Positions 17,162 to 26,438 of a stretch of DNA of 64,000 nt are shown in pieces (within the stretch, counting starts at the first letter, position 1; each line of letters starts with the position of its first letter). Origin of the DNA: Nitrosovibrio sp. Nv4 (GTDB lineage Bacteria > Pseudomonadota > Gammaproteobacteria > Burkholderiales > Nitrosomonadaceae); the NCBI RefSeq assembly GCF_900215485.1, contig NZ_OCMZ01000002.1, positions 558,001-622,000 on the forward strand. The letters run 5' to 3'. Position numbers and translations under genes: made by a program. The notes below the pieces were generated by a model that made no database searches, had not been told where the DNA came from, and saw only the letters and a list, made by a program, of their open reading frames with translations.

Positions 17162-17289
17162 ACAGCCGACGAAAAGGCAATGAGGCAGATTTTAATAATG
17201 ATCGCTCTGGATATGACAGTCTCCAGCCTGAATCCTTGCTGAATCTGCTCGCTTGCACTCGGGATTCTGTTGCCAATATTCTTCTCCAT
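17101..17289 (-). CDS. Possible 62-residue small membrane protein
   Basis: Starts at an ATG (17287-17289) with GGAGGTGGTCAA directly upstream, one of the better ribosome sites in the area. Begins MEKNIGNRIPSASEQIQQGF and has a hydrophobic segment AIIIKICLIAFSSAVYCV. The longer frame to 17544 shows no additional pattern. It conflicts with the plus-strand peptide at 17087-17161. Confidence 0.35.
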   Translation of the reverse strand: MEKNIGNRIPSASEQIQQGFRLETVISRAIIIKICLIAFSSAVYCVPKTPDPASNIRIKVAQ

Positions 17290-17617
17290 TTGACCACCTC
17301 CGTTCACATATCTATCTTCAATGTGCACGGGAAAAGCTGGATTAGCCCAAACACGGCCATCCTTTGATCCACTCTCGTGGAGCCAGTGCCGGGCATACCC
17401 CTGTCTCACCCTATTTTTTCCGCCATACCGGAAGCATGTCAGGAACCTCCGATGAGCTAGGATGAAGCAAGGCTGTGTATAATTCGAGCGGTAAAACCCA
17501 AAGGATGGAGGACTACCTTGGGATTTTACAGATTTCTGGTTCAATATAAGCTGAATCAGTTACTCCCGTATGTGTTATTCATGAAGATCAATACAACAAA
17601 ACTCAAGGAGAATGACG
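17290..17617. other. Gene-free interval
   Basis: No recognisable gene. The last bases hold the ribosome site AAGGAG for the periplasmic protein at 17618. Confidence 0.4.
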
Positions 17618-17959
17618 ATGCGCAAATTTTACGCTCTTGCAGCTTTACTTGCTTTTAGTTGCTCTGTCCCGGTTGCGCTTGCCGCCGATGGTTCAGTTGC
17701 TATTTCCTCGCCTCAGGATGGTGCCAAATTCACCCCGAAGACGGATATAGAACTTGTTTACGACATCGCACTCGGAGATAAAGGCGACCATACTCATCTC
17801 TACATTGATGACAAGGAAATTTTGACATTACGCAATTTAAAAGGAAGTCACGCGCTAGGTACACTCCCAGCGGGGAAACACGATATATGCATCAAAGTTG
17901 TGAACAAGGCGCATACGCCGATCGGCCCGCAAAAATGCGTCAATGTCGACGTAGGATAG
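17618..17959 (+). CDS. Periplasmic protein, DUF4399-like layout
   Basis: 113 residues from the second ATG (17618), which has GGAG at the right distance; the ATG at 17612 is too close to it. Signal peptide MRKFYALAALLAFSCSVPVALA-A. The mature domain is an Ig-like beta sandwich (VAISSPQDGAKFTPKTDIEL; HTHLYIDDKEI; LGTLPAGKHDICIKVVN; HTPIGPQKCVNV) with the histidines and ordering seen in DUF4399-type domains. A metal role is possible because of the HTHLY and KHD motifs, but that is inference. Followed 11 bases later by a membrane protein. Confidence 0.65.
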   Translation: MRKFYALAALLAFSCSVPVALAADGSVAISSPQDGAKFTPKTDIELVYDIALGDKGDHTHLYIDDKEILTLRNLKGSHALGTLPAGKHDICIKVVNKAHTPIGPQKCVNVDVG

Positions 17960-17970
17960 ATTCATAAAAA

Positions 17971-18381
17971 GTGTTCGAAAACCTGAACTACGCCATAGTG
18001 CAGCTGGCACACAACTTCGGTGCCGCTGCAGTGGTAGTCCTTCCCATCCTTGCGTTGTACACCGCGGAGCAAGCCGGTCCGATCCAGCACAGGTTTGCAT
18101 GGCTGGCAGGATTGGGCTGGGCGGTTCAGGTCGTCAGCGGCACGGGGTTTGGCGCGGTCAGTTATTATTATTATGAAAAGCTGCCCGACTTGCACGGCAT
18201 AGCCTTTGCCGCGCTGTTGATCAAGATCCTGTGCGCGGCAGGCGGCCTGGGCATTGCAATATTATATGTGCGGCGCGCTGCCGACTGGACTGCCAAACGA
18301 CGGCGCGCCGCCTGGAAACTTCTTGGTTCACTGGGCATAACAGCACTCGCTGCCGCCGCATTCTTACGCTGGTTTGCCTGA
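17971..18381 (+). CDS. Four-helix integral membrane protein
   Basis: 136 residues, GTG start eleven bases after the previous stop, so the two are probably one operon. Four hydrophobic helices: AAAVVVLPILALYTAEQ, FAWLAGLGWAVQVVSG, GIAFAALLIKILCAAGGLGIAILYV and LLGSLGITALAAAAFLRW. The pattern HRFAWLAGLGWAVQVVSGTGF with a buried histidine near the start (LAHNFG) recalls small haem or copper-related membrane proteins, but no family is certain. Pairing with an exported Ig-like protein suggests a joint envelope function. Confidence 0.6.
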   Translation: MFENLNYAIVQLAHNFGAAAVVVLPILALYTAEQAGPIQHRFAWLAGLGWAVQVVSGTGFGAVSYYYYEKLPDLHGIAFAALLIKILCAAGGLGIAILYVRRAADWTAKRRRAAWKLLGSLGITALAAAAFLRWFA

Positions 18382-18672
18382 ATTTGATTTCGGCTCAACC
18401 CGTTCAGGGGTGTGCATAAGTCGACAGATTGGCTTTTATCAGCCGCGCCGCTGTTTCTGATGTTCCTCATCCTTGCGTTGGTTGTGTCCGTACCGAGTCA
18501 TTCAAGGCACGTGCGGGAAACGCGCATACAAAAAAACAATTTCCACTGTTTATTTTTCGATCAAGCCGGATAATCCAAGCAAGCGGATTTTAATGGCTGG
18601 CAAATCTGCATCAACTGGTTGAATATCGGAAATCTGGCAAGTCAACAGACCTTTTTTGTAAAGGAGAGACCA

Positions 18673-19929
18673 ATGTCCCACTACGACCCAAACAAGCACG
18701 ATCAGGGCGAAAGCTCTCCATCCACCAGCGAGACAAACACTCTTACCGCTACAGCTATTGCCGCGGGCAAAACCGCCGCTTTATCTACCGGCGCTCTTCA
18801 GGGAGATATTCAAACCCATTGCCAGAGTGAGCACGACCGTGAAATCCCGGAAGTGGATCTCATGTCCCCGCTGACCATACGCGGCGTTACTTTCCGCAAC
18901 CGGATCGTAATGTCGCCCATGTGCATGTATTCGGCTCAGGACGGTTTTGCCAATGATTTCCACTTTGTTCACGTTGGCAGCCGGGCGATCGGCGGCGTAG
19001 GCCTTGTATTCGTCGAAGCCACGGCAGTCGCCGCCGAGGGACGCATCTCACCCGGAGACATGGGGATATGGAAAGATGAGCATATACAGCCGTTGGCGCG
19101 TATCGCGCAGTTCCTGGAAACACAGGGCGCGGTTCCTGCCATTCAACTCGCTCATGCCGGGCGCAAAGCAAGCTGCGATGCCCCTTGGACCGGTGGGAGC
19201 AGCCTGAAAACCGCCGCGGAAGGCGGCTGGCCCGTTATCGGGCCCAGCCCCCTGCCCTTTTACCCGGCCGACCCGGTCCCGGCGGCCATGTCCGAAGCGG
19301 ATATCGAGCATTGCATCTACGCCTGGGAAACGGCTACGCGGCGCGCGCTCGCAGCCGGCTTCAAGGTGATCGAGCTCCATGCCGCGCATGGCTACCTGCT
19401 GCACGAGTTTCTCTCGCCTATCAGCAATCATCGCACCGACGACTACGGGGGCAGCCTGGAAAACCGCATGCGGTTTTTGCTGGGTGTTGCCGGACGGATG
19501 CGCAGCATTATTCCTCCGGAGCTACCTTTTTTCGTGCGAATCTCGGCAACTGATTGGGTGGATGGAGGCTGGGACATCGAGCAATCGATCGATCTTTGCA
19601 GAGAACTGAAGGCACTTGGCGCGGACCTGATCGATGTCTCCTCAGGCGGCGCAACGCCTGATGCGAAGATTCCTGTCGCCAGAGGCTTCCAGGTCCCGCT
19701 TGCCCGGCGCATCCGTGACGAGGTGGAAATCCGGACCGGCGGCGTGGGCCTGATTACCGATCCGCAGTATGCGGATGAGATCATTACAAGCGGGCAGGCC
19801 GATCTGGTTTTTATTGGACGGGAATTGCTGCGGGAACCCTACTGGGCGCTTAAAGCGCAACACTTTATGGGGGTGGAGCCAACATGGCCAACCCAATATG
19901 GCTATGCCGTAAAGCGGCGGGCGAAATAA
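18673..19929 (+). CDS. NADH:flavin oxidoreductase, Old Yellow Enzyme family (YqjM-like)
   Basis: 418 residues from the ATG at 18673 with AAGGAGAGACCA upstream. The barrel begins at about residue 62 (LMSPLTIRGVTFRNRIVMSP). OYE features: PMCMYSAQDG with the flavin-tuning Cys of the YqjM class, AIQLAHAGRKAS with the substrate histidine region, ELHAAHGYLLHEFLSP and GGVGLITDP with FMN phosphate contacts. Reduces activated C=C bonds with FMN and NAD(P)H. Odd feature: a 60-residue serine/threonine/alanine-rich N-terminal extension with no signal peptide, absent from ordinary members. Confidence 0.85.
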   Translation: MSHYDPNKHDQGESSPSTSETNTLTATAIAAGKTAALSTGALQGDIQTHCQSEHDREIPEVDLMSPLTIRGVTFRNRIVMSPMCMYSAQDGFANDFHFVHVGSRAIGGVGLVFVEATAVAAEGRISPGDMGIWKDEHIQPLARIAQFLETQGAVPAIQLAHAGRKASCDAPWTGGSSLKTAAEGGWPVIGPSPLPFYPADPVPAAMSEADIEHCIYAWETATRRALAAGFKVIELHAAHGYLLHEFLSPISNHRTDDYGGSLENRMRFLLGVAGRMRSIIPPELPFFVRISATDWVDGGWDIEQSIDLCRELKALGADLIDVSSGGATPDAKIPVARGFQVPLARRIRDEVEIRTGGVGLITDPQYADEIITSGQADLVFIGRELLREPYWALKAQHFMGVEPTWPTQYGYAVKRRAK

Positions 19930-20208
19930 GCGGGACGAAAAGCAGGCCGCAACACAGGCTCACATCCATAGTTCAGATTATCTGATCACACGGCTACTTC
20001 CAGCGCCCCGGATATCGTAATCGTGCGCAAACTTTCCCGACTGCTCCCAGAGTAGTAAGTAATTGATTGCACAGGCGTAGCGTATAGAGCGAGCTGCCAC
20101 CTCAGTATTTCTTGTAGTTTCTGGAATCGAAGCTATATTTAACAACAGCGATCCCTTATCTGACGAGATTGCATCTCATCCTTCCTTAAACACCGTTCGG
20201 AGGTATCT

Positions 20209-21141
20209 ATGTTCTCTAAAACTGCCATCGCCTCGGTTCGATCCCCTTCCGTCACGGCCGGCTCAAATTTTCGGCCGGTGGGGGATACGCTGCGCTTTCT
20301 GCGTCACGGAACGATCATGCTCAGCCTGATGACTGGCGCCGCTTCAGTCCATGCGGATACCGTCAGCATCAATGCCTTTAAAGATGCCACCATTTTCGGG
20401 ACCTCAGACGGTGCTGATACCGGAAATGCCAGTGGTATGGGACCCGGTCTATTTACCGGAACCGATGGCCAGCTCAACGACAAGCGCTCCCTGGTGCAAT
20501 TCGATCTGGCAGCGGCAAATATTCCTGCCGGTTCACAAATCGATAATGTAACCATGAGCCTGTCTTTGGGGCTAGTTGGCGGAGGGGCCGGAGTGCCGCA
20601 GACTGTTCAGCTGTTTGATATCGCCCAGACTTGGAGTGAAGGCAGCAGCGGTAGCCCGACCAGCAGCAGTCTTCCTGGCTCCGGTCAAGGTTATCCCAGA
20701 GGCAATGGAGATTCAACGTGGGACTACGCCAATTACAACAGCGATCCTGCAAGTGCCATCAAGTGGCAGAACGGTGGCAGCGACCTTCCCGGCGGAAATT
20801 TTTCGCCTATTGAAAGTGCATCCGCAGCTTTTACCACGTTTACCCCCGGATCAGTTCACACCTGGAGCTCGGCAGCAATGGCTGCGGATGTGCAGGACTG
20901 GCTTGACAACCCCTCTCAGAATAACGGCTGGCTTTTGAAAAGTGACGAGGAAGGCGTCCGGCAATCGCTCTTGGGCTTCTGGTCCCAGGATGGTGCGATG
21001 GCGGCAGGCGATACCGCTCTCGCACCAAAACTTGAAATCATCTACTCTCCTATACCCGAGCCCGAAACCTATGCAATGCTCTTCGCAGGGCTCGGTCTGC
21101 TGGGGTGGCGGATGCACAGGGTAAAAAGTGAGTTGGGCTAA
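20209..21141 (+). CDS. PEP-CTERM exported protein, DNRLRE-like domain
   Basis: 310 residues. A long signal region (about residues 30-47, LSLMTGAASVHA) precedes a single beta-rich domain with the features of DNRLRE-type proteins: DATIFG, SLVQFDLAAANIPAGSQIDNVTMSL, ETW-like IAQTWSEGS, and VQDWLDNPSQNNGWLLKS. The C-terminus is a canonical PEP-CTERM signal (IPEPETYAMLFAGLGLLGWR followed by basic residues), which exosortase would cleave before covalent surface or matrix attachment. No exosortase gene is in this window. Single gene on the plus strand. Confidence 0.8.
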   Translation: MFSKTAIASVRSPSVTAGSNFRPVGDTLRFLRHGTIMLSLMTGAASVHADTVSINAFKDATIFGTSDGADTGNASGMGPGLFTGTDGQLNDKRSLVQFDLAAANIPAGSQIDNVTMSLSLGLVGGGAGVPQTVQLFDIAQTWSEGSSGSPTSSSLPGSGQGYPRGNGDSTWDYANYNSDPASAIKWQNGGSDLPGGNFSPIESASAAFTTFTPGSVHTWSSAAMAADVQDWLDNPSQNNGWLLKSDEEGVRQSLLGFWSQDGAMAAGDTALAPKLEIIYSPIPEPETYAMLFAGLGLLGWRMHRVKSELG

Positions 21142-21286
21142 AGTTTAGCATTATGATTAGCTTGGCGCTGGCTCCCCATTACATTGGACTATGAGCATAA
21201 TCGTGTCTGACCCCATTCTTGGCAATTTGCGGTTGATTTAGCGGTATCGGATGAGTATCTTCTGAATAACCGACTTGGGAGATGAT

Positions 21287-22936
21287 ATGGCCGGGGTAAA
21301 AACTGCGTCATGGATACTGACGATAATGCTCTGGATAGGAGCACCCGGAGTTTGGGGACATGACGAACACGGCTCCTCTGGGAATGTTTCGCATGAAAAA
21401 CTGGGCCGAGTGACCTTTCCGGTAAGCTGTAGCACCGAGGCACAGAAGGAATTCAACCGCGCTATGGCGCTATTTCATTCCTTCTGGTTCGATCCCGCGA
21501 TCAAGTCGTTTGGGAAAGTGCTCGACCACGATCCCGCATGTGGGATGGCCTACTGGGGCATTGCTATCATGTCCATGGGCAATCCCTTCACGTGGCCGGC
21601 CAGTCCAAAGGCATGGAAGGCAGGTGCATCCGCCATAGCCGATGCCCAGCGCGTGGGCGCAGAGAGCGAGCGCGAACGGGATTATATTGTCGCGTTGGCT
21701 CCGTTTTTCAAGGATTGGGAAACTACCGATTACCGGTCACGGGCATTGGCCTTCCAAAAAGCAATGGAAGGCGTGGTAGCGCGTTACCCGCGCGATATTG
21801 AAGCACAAATTCTCTACGCTCTCCTGCTCAACGCTACGGCGCTGCCCACTGACAAGACTTTCGCCAATCAGCTCAGGGCGGCAGATATCCTGGAACCATT
21901 ATTCAAAAAATATCCGAATCATCCGGGAATCCCTCACTATCTGATCCATACTTACGATTATGCCAAGCTGGCGGAAAGGGGACTTCCCGCTGCAAGAGCC
22001 TATGCCAGCATTGCGCCCTCAGTGCCCCATGCGCTGCACATGCCGTCGCACATCTTTAGCCGGGTTGGCCTCTGGCCCGAAATGGTGGAGAGCAACCGTG
22101 CTTCTTATCTTGCAGCCAAGAGCGAACTCAAGGAAGAGACCTTCGGCATTGGTGCGTATGACGCGCTGCACGCCATGGACTATCTGGTTTTCGCGCATCT
22201 CCAACAGGCGCAGGATAAGGCAGCCAGGCGGCTCGTGGACGAAGCGGCGTCCATTCACAAAGTCAATGTGGAAAATTTCCCAGCCGCCTACGCCTTCGCC
22301 GCAATTCCGTCCCGCTTTGCGCTGGAGCGCGGCGACTGGAAAGGCGCGGCTGCGCTCGAACTGTCGCCCGCCGAACTGGATTGGAGCAAATTTCCACATG
22401 CGGAAGCGGTTCTCGTCTTCTCGCGTGGGTTGGGCGCCGCACGGGGGGGAGATATTGCGACGGCACGCAAGGCGCTAGAACGGCTGCAGGCACTCAAGGA
22501 AGCGATGACAGCCGCCAAACTCGACTACTGGGCGGGTCAGGCGGACTTTCAAATCAAGACGGTCGATGCCTGGCTTGCTCTCGCCGAGAATCGCAATGAT
22601 GAGGCGTTGCGGTTGATGCGTGAGGCTGCGGAAACCGACGAGGCAAGTGACAAGCATCCTGTGACTCCTGGAAATGTCGCCGCTTCTCGCGAACTGCTGG
22701 GAGAGATGCTGCTTGAGCTAGACCGCCCTGCCCCCGCATTTGAGGAGTTCGAGCGTTCGCTGAAACGCGATCCCAACCGCTTTCGCAGCGTTTACGGTGC
22801 GGCCCGCGCTGCGGAGGCGTCGGGCAATCGAAAGCAGGCCCGCGACTATTACACGAGACTTCGGCTTTTGGCGGCTGATCATGATACGAAGCGTGCTGAA
22901 CTCGTACAGGCCAATGTCTTTCTCGGAAAAAAGTGA
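21287..22936 (+). CDS. Exported TPR protein
   Basis: 549 residues from the ATG at 21287 (GGGAG six bases upstream), preferred over the TTG at 21275. Signal peptide MAGVKTASWILTIMLWIGAP ending near VWG-HD. TPR-type repeats follow: FNRAMALFHSFWFDPAIKSF..DPACGMAYWGIA, further pairs at about residues 180-240, and a classic pair at the C-terminus (APAFEEFERSLKRDPNRFRS). An HxxxH-like cluster (HALHMPSHIFSR) lies near residue 248. Likely a periplasmic scaffold; function unknown. Confidence 0.75.
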   Translation: MAGVKTASWILTIMLWIGAPGVWGHDEHGSSGNVSHEKLGRVTFPVSCSTEAQKEFNRAMALFHSFWFDPAIKSFGKVLDHDPACGMAYWGIAIMSMGNPFTWPASPKAWKAGASAIADAQRVGAESERERDYIVALAPFFKDWETTDYRSRALAFQKAMEGVVARYPRDIEAQILYALLLNATALPTDKTFANQLRAADILEPLFKKYPNHPGIPHYLIHTYDYAKLAERGLPAARAYASIAPSVPHALHMPSHIFSRVGLWPEMVESNRASYLAAKSELKEETFGIGAYDALHAMDYLVFAHLQQAQDKAARRLVDEAASIHKVNVENFPAAYAFAAIPSRFALERGDWKGAAALELSPAELDWSKFPHAEAVLVFSRGLGAARGGDIATARKALERLQALKEAMTAAKLDYWAGQADFQIKTVDAWLALAENRNDEALRLMREAAETDEASDKHPVTPGNVAASRELLGEMLLELDRPAPAFEEFERSLKRDPNRFRSVYGAARAAEASGNRKQARDYYTRLRLLAADHDTKRAELVQANVFLGKK

Positions 22937-23301
22937 TCGCAGCGAACCGTTCATACCAATCCGACACAGATAGCCCGATGTGAAGAAAATCGAATCTCAA
23001 ATCAGGAATTCAGCGTGGATCGCAAGGATAGTCAAAATGCTGAAAGCTGGATTCGAACGTGACTCCTGATAATGATCCTACCGTTTGAATATTTTACGCG
23101 GGGAACTGCGGGCGGGAAAACGCAGTCCTCCGATCGGCCGAAATGTGCCCTGCTACTTGCCCTTTTGCAATACCATGTGCAGATGCTGCTGTATAGATAC
23201 ACCTGATGCCGTTTGTGAGAAAATCGCCAATTCGGGTGAGCGGTACAGGGCTTAACGTGCTTTTCCGTCTTCACCACCTGAGATCTGGCCATAAGGAATC
23301 C
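22937..23301. other. Gene-free interval
   Basis: No convincing gene. Contains the promoter region and ribosome site (ATAAGGAATCC) of the following TPR gene. Confidence 0.4.
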
Positions 23302-24408
23302 ATGAAAACACTCTCGATCGCTTTCTTTTTATCTCTCGTGTTCGGTATGGCACAACCTGCTTATGCACAGGAGACAAAATGGCGGACGATCAGTGTGGAG
23401 GCAATATCACTTTACCAGAAAGGCGAGTACGACAGGGCGGTCTCCGCCATCAAGAAGTCGCTTGCAGTGGCGGAAAAAGAATATGGTCCCAACCATCCCG
23501 ATACTGCGACAAGCCTGAATAATCTGGCGGAGCTCTACCGGGACCACAACAAATTTGCACAAGCGGAGCCGCTCTATAAGCGGGCAGCGACGATCCGGGA
23601 GAAACACTTTGGCCCCAACCATTCCCTTGTCGCAAGGAGCCTGAACGGGCAGGCGGAACTCTATCGCGTACAAAACCGATTCGCGGAGGCAGAACCGCTC
23701 TACAAACGGGCGCTGATTATCCGGGAGAAGGCTCTTCGCCCTGACCATCCCGATGTGGCGCAGACGCTGAACAATCTTGCAGAACTCTATTGTGTGCAGG
23801 GCCAGTATGCATCGGCCAAGCCGCTCTACGAGCGTTCGCTGGCAATACGGGAAAAAGAGCTCGGTCCCGAGCATCCCGACATGGCGACAGGCCTGCACAA
23901 CCTGGGATTAATCTATCAAAGCGAAAGCCGGTATGGGCAAGCAGAGACACTCTACAAGCGCGTACTGGCGATCCGGGAGAAAGCCTTCGGATTGAACCAT
24001 CCGGATGTGGCGCAGGAATTGAGCAACCTTGCAGAACTCTATCGCACACAGGGTAATTATGCTGAAGCCAAGCCATTCTATGAACGTTCTCTGGCTATCT
24101 TCGAACAAGCCGAGGGTCCATACCATCTCAACATGGCAACAAGCCTCACCAACCTCGCATTTGCCTATCACATTCAAGGGCAGTATGGGCAAGCCGAGGC
24201 GCTCTACAAGCGAGCACTGGCAGTCTTCGAAAAATCTCTCGGGCCTGATCACCCTAACGCGAAGATAAGCCTGGATAACCTTGCGAAACTTTACCGCGCA
24301 ACGGATCAGCTCGATGCGGCAAAGGAACTGGGTCAACGGGTAGCCGGTTTCCAAGCGCATTCGGTAAAAATAGCGAAAGACCCCAGTTTTTCGTCAATCT
24401 CAAAATAA
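23302..24408 (+). CDS. Exported kinesin-light-chain-type TPR protein
   Basis: 368 residues from the ATG at 23302; the longer frame to 23206 has no ribosome site. Signal peptide MKTLSIAFFLSLVFGMAQPA with cleavage at AYA-QE. Seven copies of a 42-residue repeat follow, with the core ALxIREKxLGPxHPD and SLNNLAELYRxQxxYAEAEP, the TPR_10/TPR_12 pattern. Each repeat stacks as two helices to form a curved peptide-binding surface, here in the periplasm. The near-identical repeats suggest unequal recombination may change their number. Confidence 0.8.
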   Translation: MKTLSIAFFLSLVFGMAQPAYAQETKWRTISVEAISLYQKGEYDRAVSAIKKSLAVAEKEYGPNHPDTATSLNNLAELYRDHNKFAQAEPLYKRAATIREKHFGPNHSLVARSLNGQAELYRVQNRFAEAEPLYKRALIIREKALRPDHPDVAQTLNNLAELYCVQGQYASAKPLYERSLAIREKELGPEHPDMATGLHNLGLIYQSESRYGQAETLYKRVLAIREKAFGLNHPDVAQELSNLAELYRTQGNYAEAKPFYERSLAIFEQAEGPYHLNMATSLTNLAFAYHIQGQYGQAEALYKRALAVFEKSLGPDHPNAKISLDNLAKLYRATDQLDAAKELGQRVAGFQAHSVKIAKDPSFSSISK

Positions 24409-24884
24409 TTCGCCTGATTCCTGTTCCAATATCTTGCGGGCCGCCCTGACTTTCCAGTCACCACCCGTTTCCTAGGGCTGATGGCATCCGCGCAGAAAAG
24501 CGTGCGTTGCCAAGGGCAAAATTGCCATTCGTAGCCGACGGATTTCATCTACCAATGTCAGTTCCGACTCCTGGCAAATAACCCACGATATCGCCTGTCT
24601 CGTTGCCGCATCCAGACCCAATGTTTCGTCACGTGCATATGGCGTCACCGAGGCAGGTGATATCCCCCTCGTCTTCTCGGCAGCTGACGGATGGTAGCCG
24701 TCAGCTGCGCTACCATGCCCGTCCGCACCGAATTGCCTGTCCCCTATTCTCCTTCATTATCCTCTTCCAGACAGTGATTTGATCATGCGATTTCACAAAT
24801 ACGCCCAACTAGAGAAAGGCGGAGATTCCAACGTGATAAGCTGTGATGTCCACATTCCCCTCCCTCAATCACCAGGAATCTCCA
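24409..24884. other. Gene-free interval with a perfect hairpin
   Basis: No gene pattern on either strand. It holds the 11-bp perfect inverted repeat at 24680-24708 and the ribosome site (CCAGGAATCTCCA) of the next gene. Confidence 0.4.
24680..24708. repeat. Perfect 11-bp inverted repeat
   Basis: GCAGCTGACGG at 24680-24690 and CCGTCAGCTGC at 24698-24708 form a perfect 11-bp stem with a seven-base loop. No T-run follows on either strand, so it is not a standard intrinsic terminator. It could be a protein-binding palindrome or an RNA stem. Confidence 0.55.
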
Positions 24885-25142
24885 ATGAAAGATTTGCAAG
24901 AAGCCACCGTGAAAATATGCGAACTCAAGGGCGAGAATCTAGCATTATTGGCTTTGCTTGCTTGTTTGGTGAAAGCTTCGTCGCCATACGAGCGTAAAGC
25001 GTTTCCAGATGCATTCGAACGAGAACTGGAATCGGCCCGTATCGAATGGTTGAATTCGGATGTTTCAGAATATGTCTCCGTTGGGCTGGAAAACATGGCA
25101 ACCGCGGTTCATTCTTTATTGGCCAGCCAGAGCCGGGTGTAA
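24885..25142 (+). CDS. Small hypothetical protein
   Basis: 85 residues from the ATG at 24885, chosen because AGGAATCTCCA precedes it. Mostly helical: MKDLQEATVKICELKGENLA, a hydrophobic stretch ALLALLACLV, then an amphipathic half (FERELESARIEWLNSDVSEY). No signal peptide, no family recognised. Confidence 0.45.
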   Translation: MKDLQEATVKICELKGENLALLALLACLVKASSPYERKAFPDAFERELESARIEWLNSDVSEYVSVGLENMATAVHSLLASQSRV

Positions 25143-25617
25143 GCGGGATCAGCAAACATCCGGACAGATGGGCCCCGTGCTACATCGCTCTTAAGAATGG
25201 CCACTAGAATGGACGAGCGAAGGTTTCATGTCGAACCTCCTGGAAAGACAGACTAGCTCCATCTCCCCTATTCTTCGGAGGCTCATCGTTGCGGAGTGGA
25301 TAGTTACGCGCTGATCGTACTATTCCCGCCCTGCTCCCTGCCAAAATATTTTCCGTACATATGCTACATTAAATTAGGAGATGCACTTGCGACCTTGGTT
25401 GACCGCCTTCGGCGTTGAGAGGAGCAATGGTGCAGACGCTTTCCACCATTATTTAATACTGCTCATATCGGGAAAAGGCTGTCGAAAAATCGGTCCGTGA
25501 ATTGCTCTTCGCAATTGCTCGTGGTGCCATCTCCCAGAATTATAAAATGGCTGCCGAAATCGAATCATGCTTGTTCCACAGTCCTTGGGTAACCGAAACA
25601 GACAGGAGGAAACTCAA
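25143..25617. other. Gene-free interval
   Basis: No gene pattern. A short inverted repeat GAATTGC-TCTTC-GCAATTGC occurs near 25500, and the ribosome site GGAGG precedes 25618. Confidence 0.4.
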
Positions 25618-26235
25618 ATGCCACTTGAATCCATATCTCTTTTCCCGAACCCCAATACACCCGACCTGGGCTGCTTTGTAAGACGAAAGCACGAACTTGA
25701 AATTGAAGAACCTTTTCAAAATATTCATGTGGAACTCAACCCGTCTATTGATTTCAATCCTCGTTATCATCAGCTGTACTTTCGGGTAACGTGCGGTGAG
25801 GCAGCATTCTTTCAACGATGCCTTGTTTATATGAGGACGGATCTATCCATTCCACCACCCAACTTGATAGCATTTCCACCAGATTGGATACTTGGCGGAG
25901 AGTACACTCCGCATCCCTCCGATTGGCAGAAATACCCAACGCAATCTGGACAGCGGTTCTACTGGTTCATCGGCCAGTACCGCAATCCTTCAGTCGGCTC
26001 ATGGACGGCAGATGCGCTAGTAGGACATACCTACGATATCTATGAAAACGGTACTTTGAGCACGATTCATTATGATGATACGGGCGCAGATCGAGATATG
26101 AACGATTTTATACTGGAAGCGGCGATTGTTGGACGGCGGTCCTGGCTGGACGTCGCTCAGGCATCCAACCAGGAAGCTAGCAATGAACGATTCATTCGTG
26201 AGGGATTAGCCCAATTGAAATCCCGTATACCGTGA
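25618..26235 (+). CDS. Hypothetical beta-rich protein
   Basis: 205 residues from the ATG at 25618 (CAGGAGGAAACTCAA upstream). No signal peptide or membrane segment. Beta-rich with aromatic stretches: YHQLYFRVTCGEAAFFQRCL, PPDWILGGEYTPHPSDWQKY, RFYWFIGQYRNPSVGSW, and a C-terminal helical region. The segment HTYDIYENGTLSTIHYDDTG resembles a ligand-binding loop but I recognise no family. Confidence 0.5.
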   Translation: MPLESISLFPNPNTPDLGCFVRRKHELEIEEPFQNIHVELNPSIDFNPRYHQLYFRVTCGEAAFFQRCLVYMRTDLSIPPPNLIAFPPDWILGGEYTPHPSDWQKYPTQSGQRFYWFIGQYRNPSVGSWTADALVGHTYDIYENGTLSTIHYDDTGADRDMNDFILEAAIVGRRSWLDVAQASNQEASNERFIREGLAQLKSRIP

Positions 26236-26438
26236 GCATGAACAAAGGATCAGCCAGAGCCATGATTTGACACCACGGCATAGCTCATCCGACGTGCTGT
26301 AGCATTACCCGGTAGAATCTACAAGGATGGTTCTTTCGGGGTCAGGCAGGAATGGAATTGCCGTTCCTGCCGTTTTCCACTACGCCTATAAGTGGAATAC
26401 AGAGCCCCTAGAAAAAATAGCCAGATTCGATTGACCCA

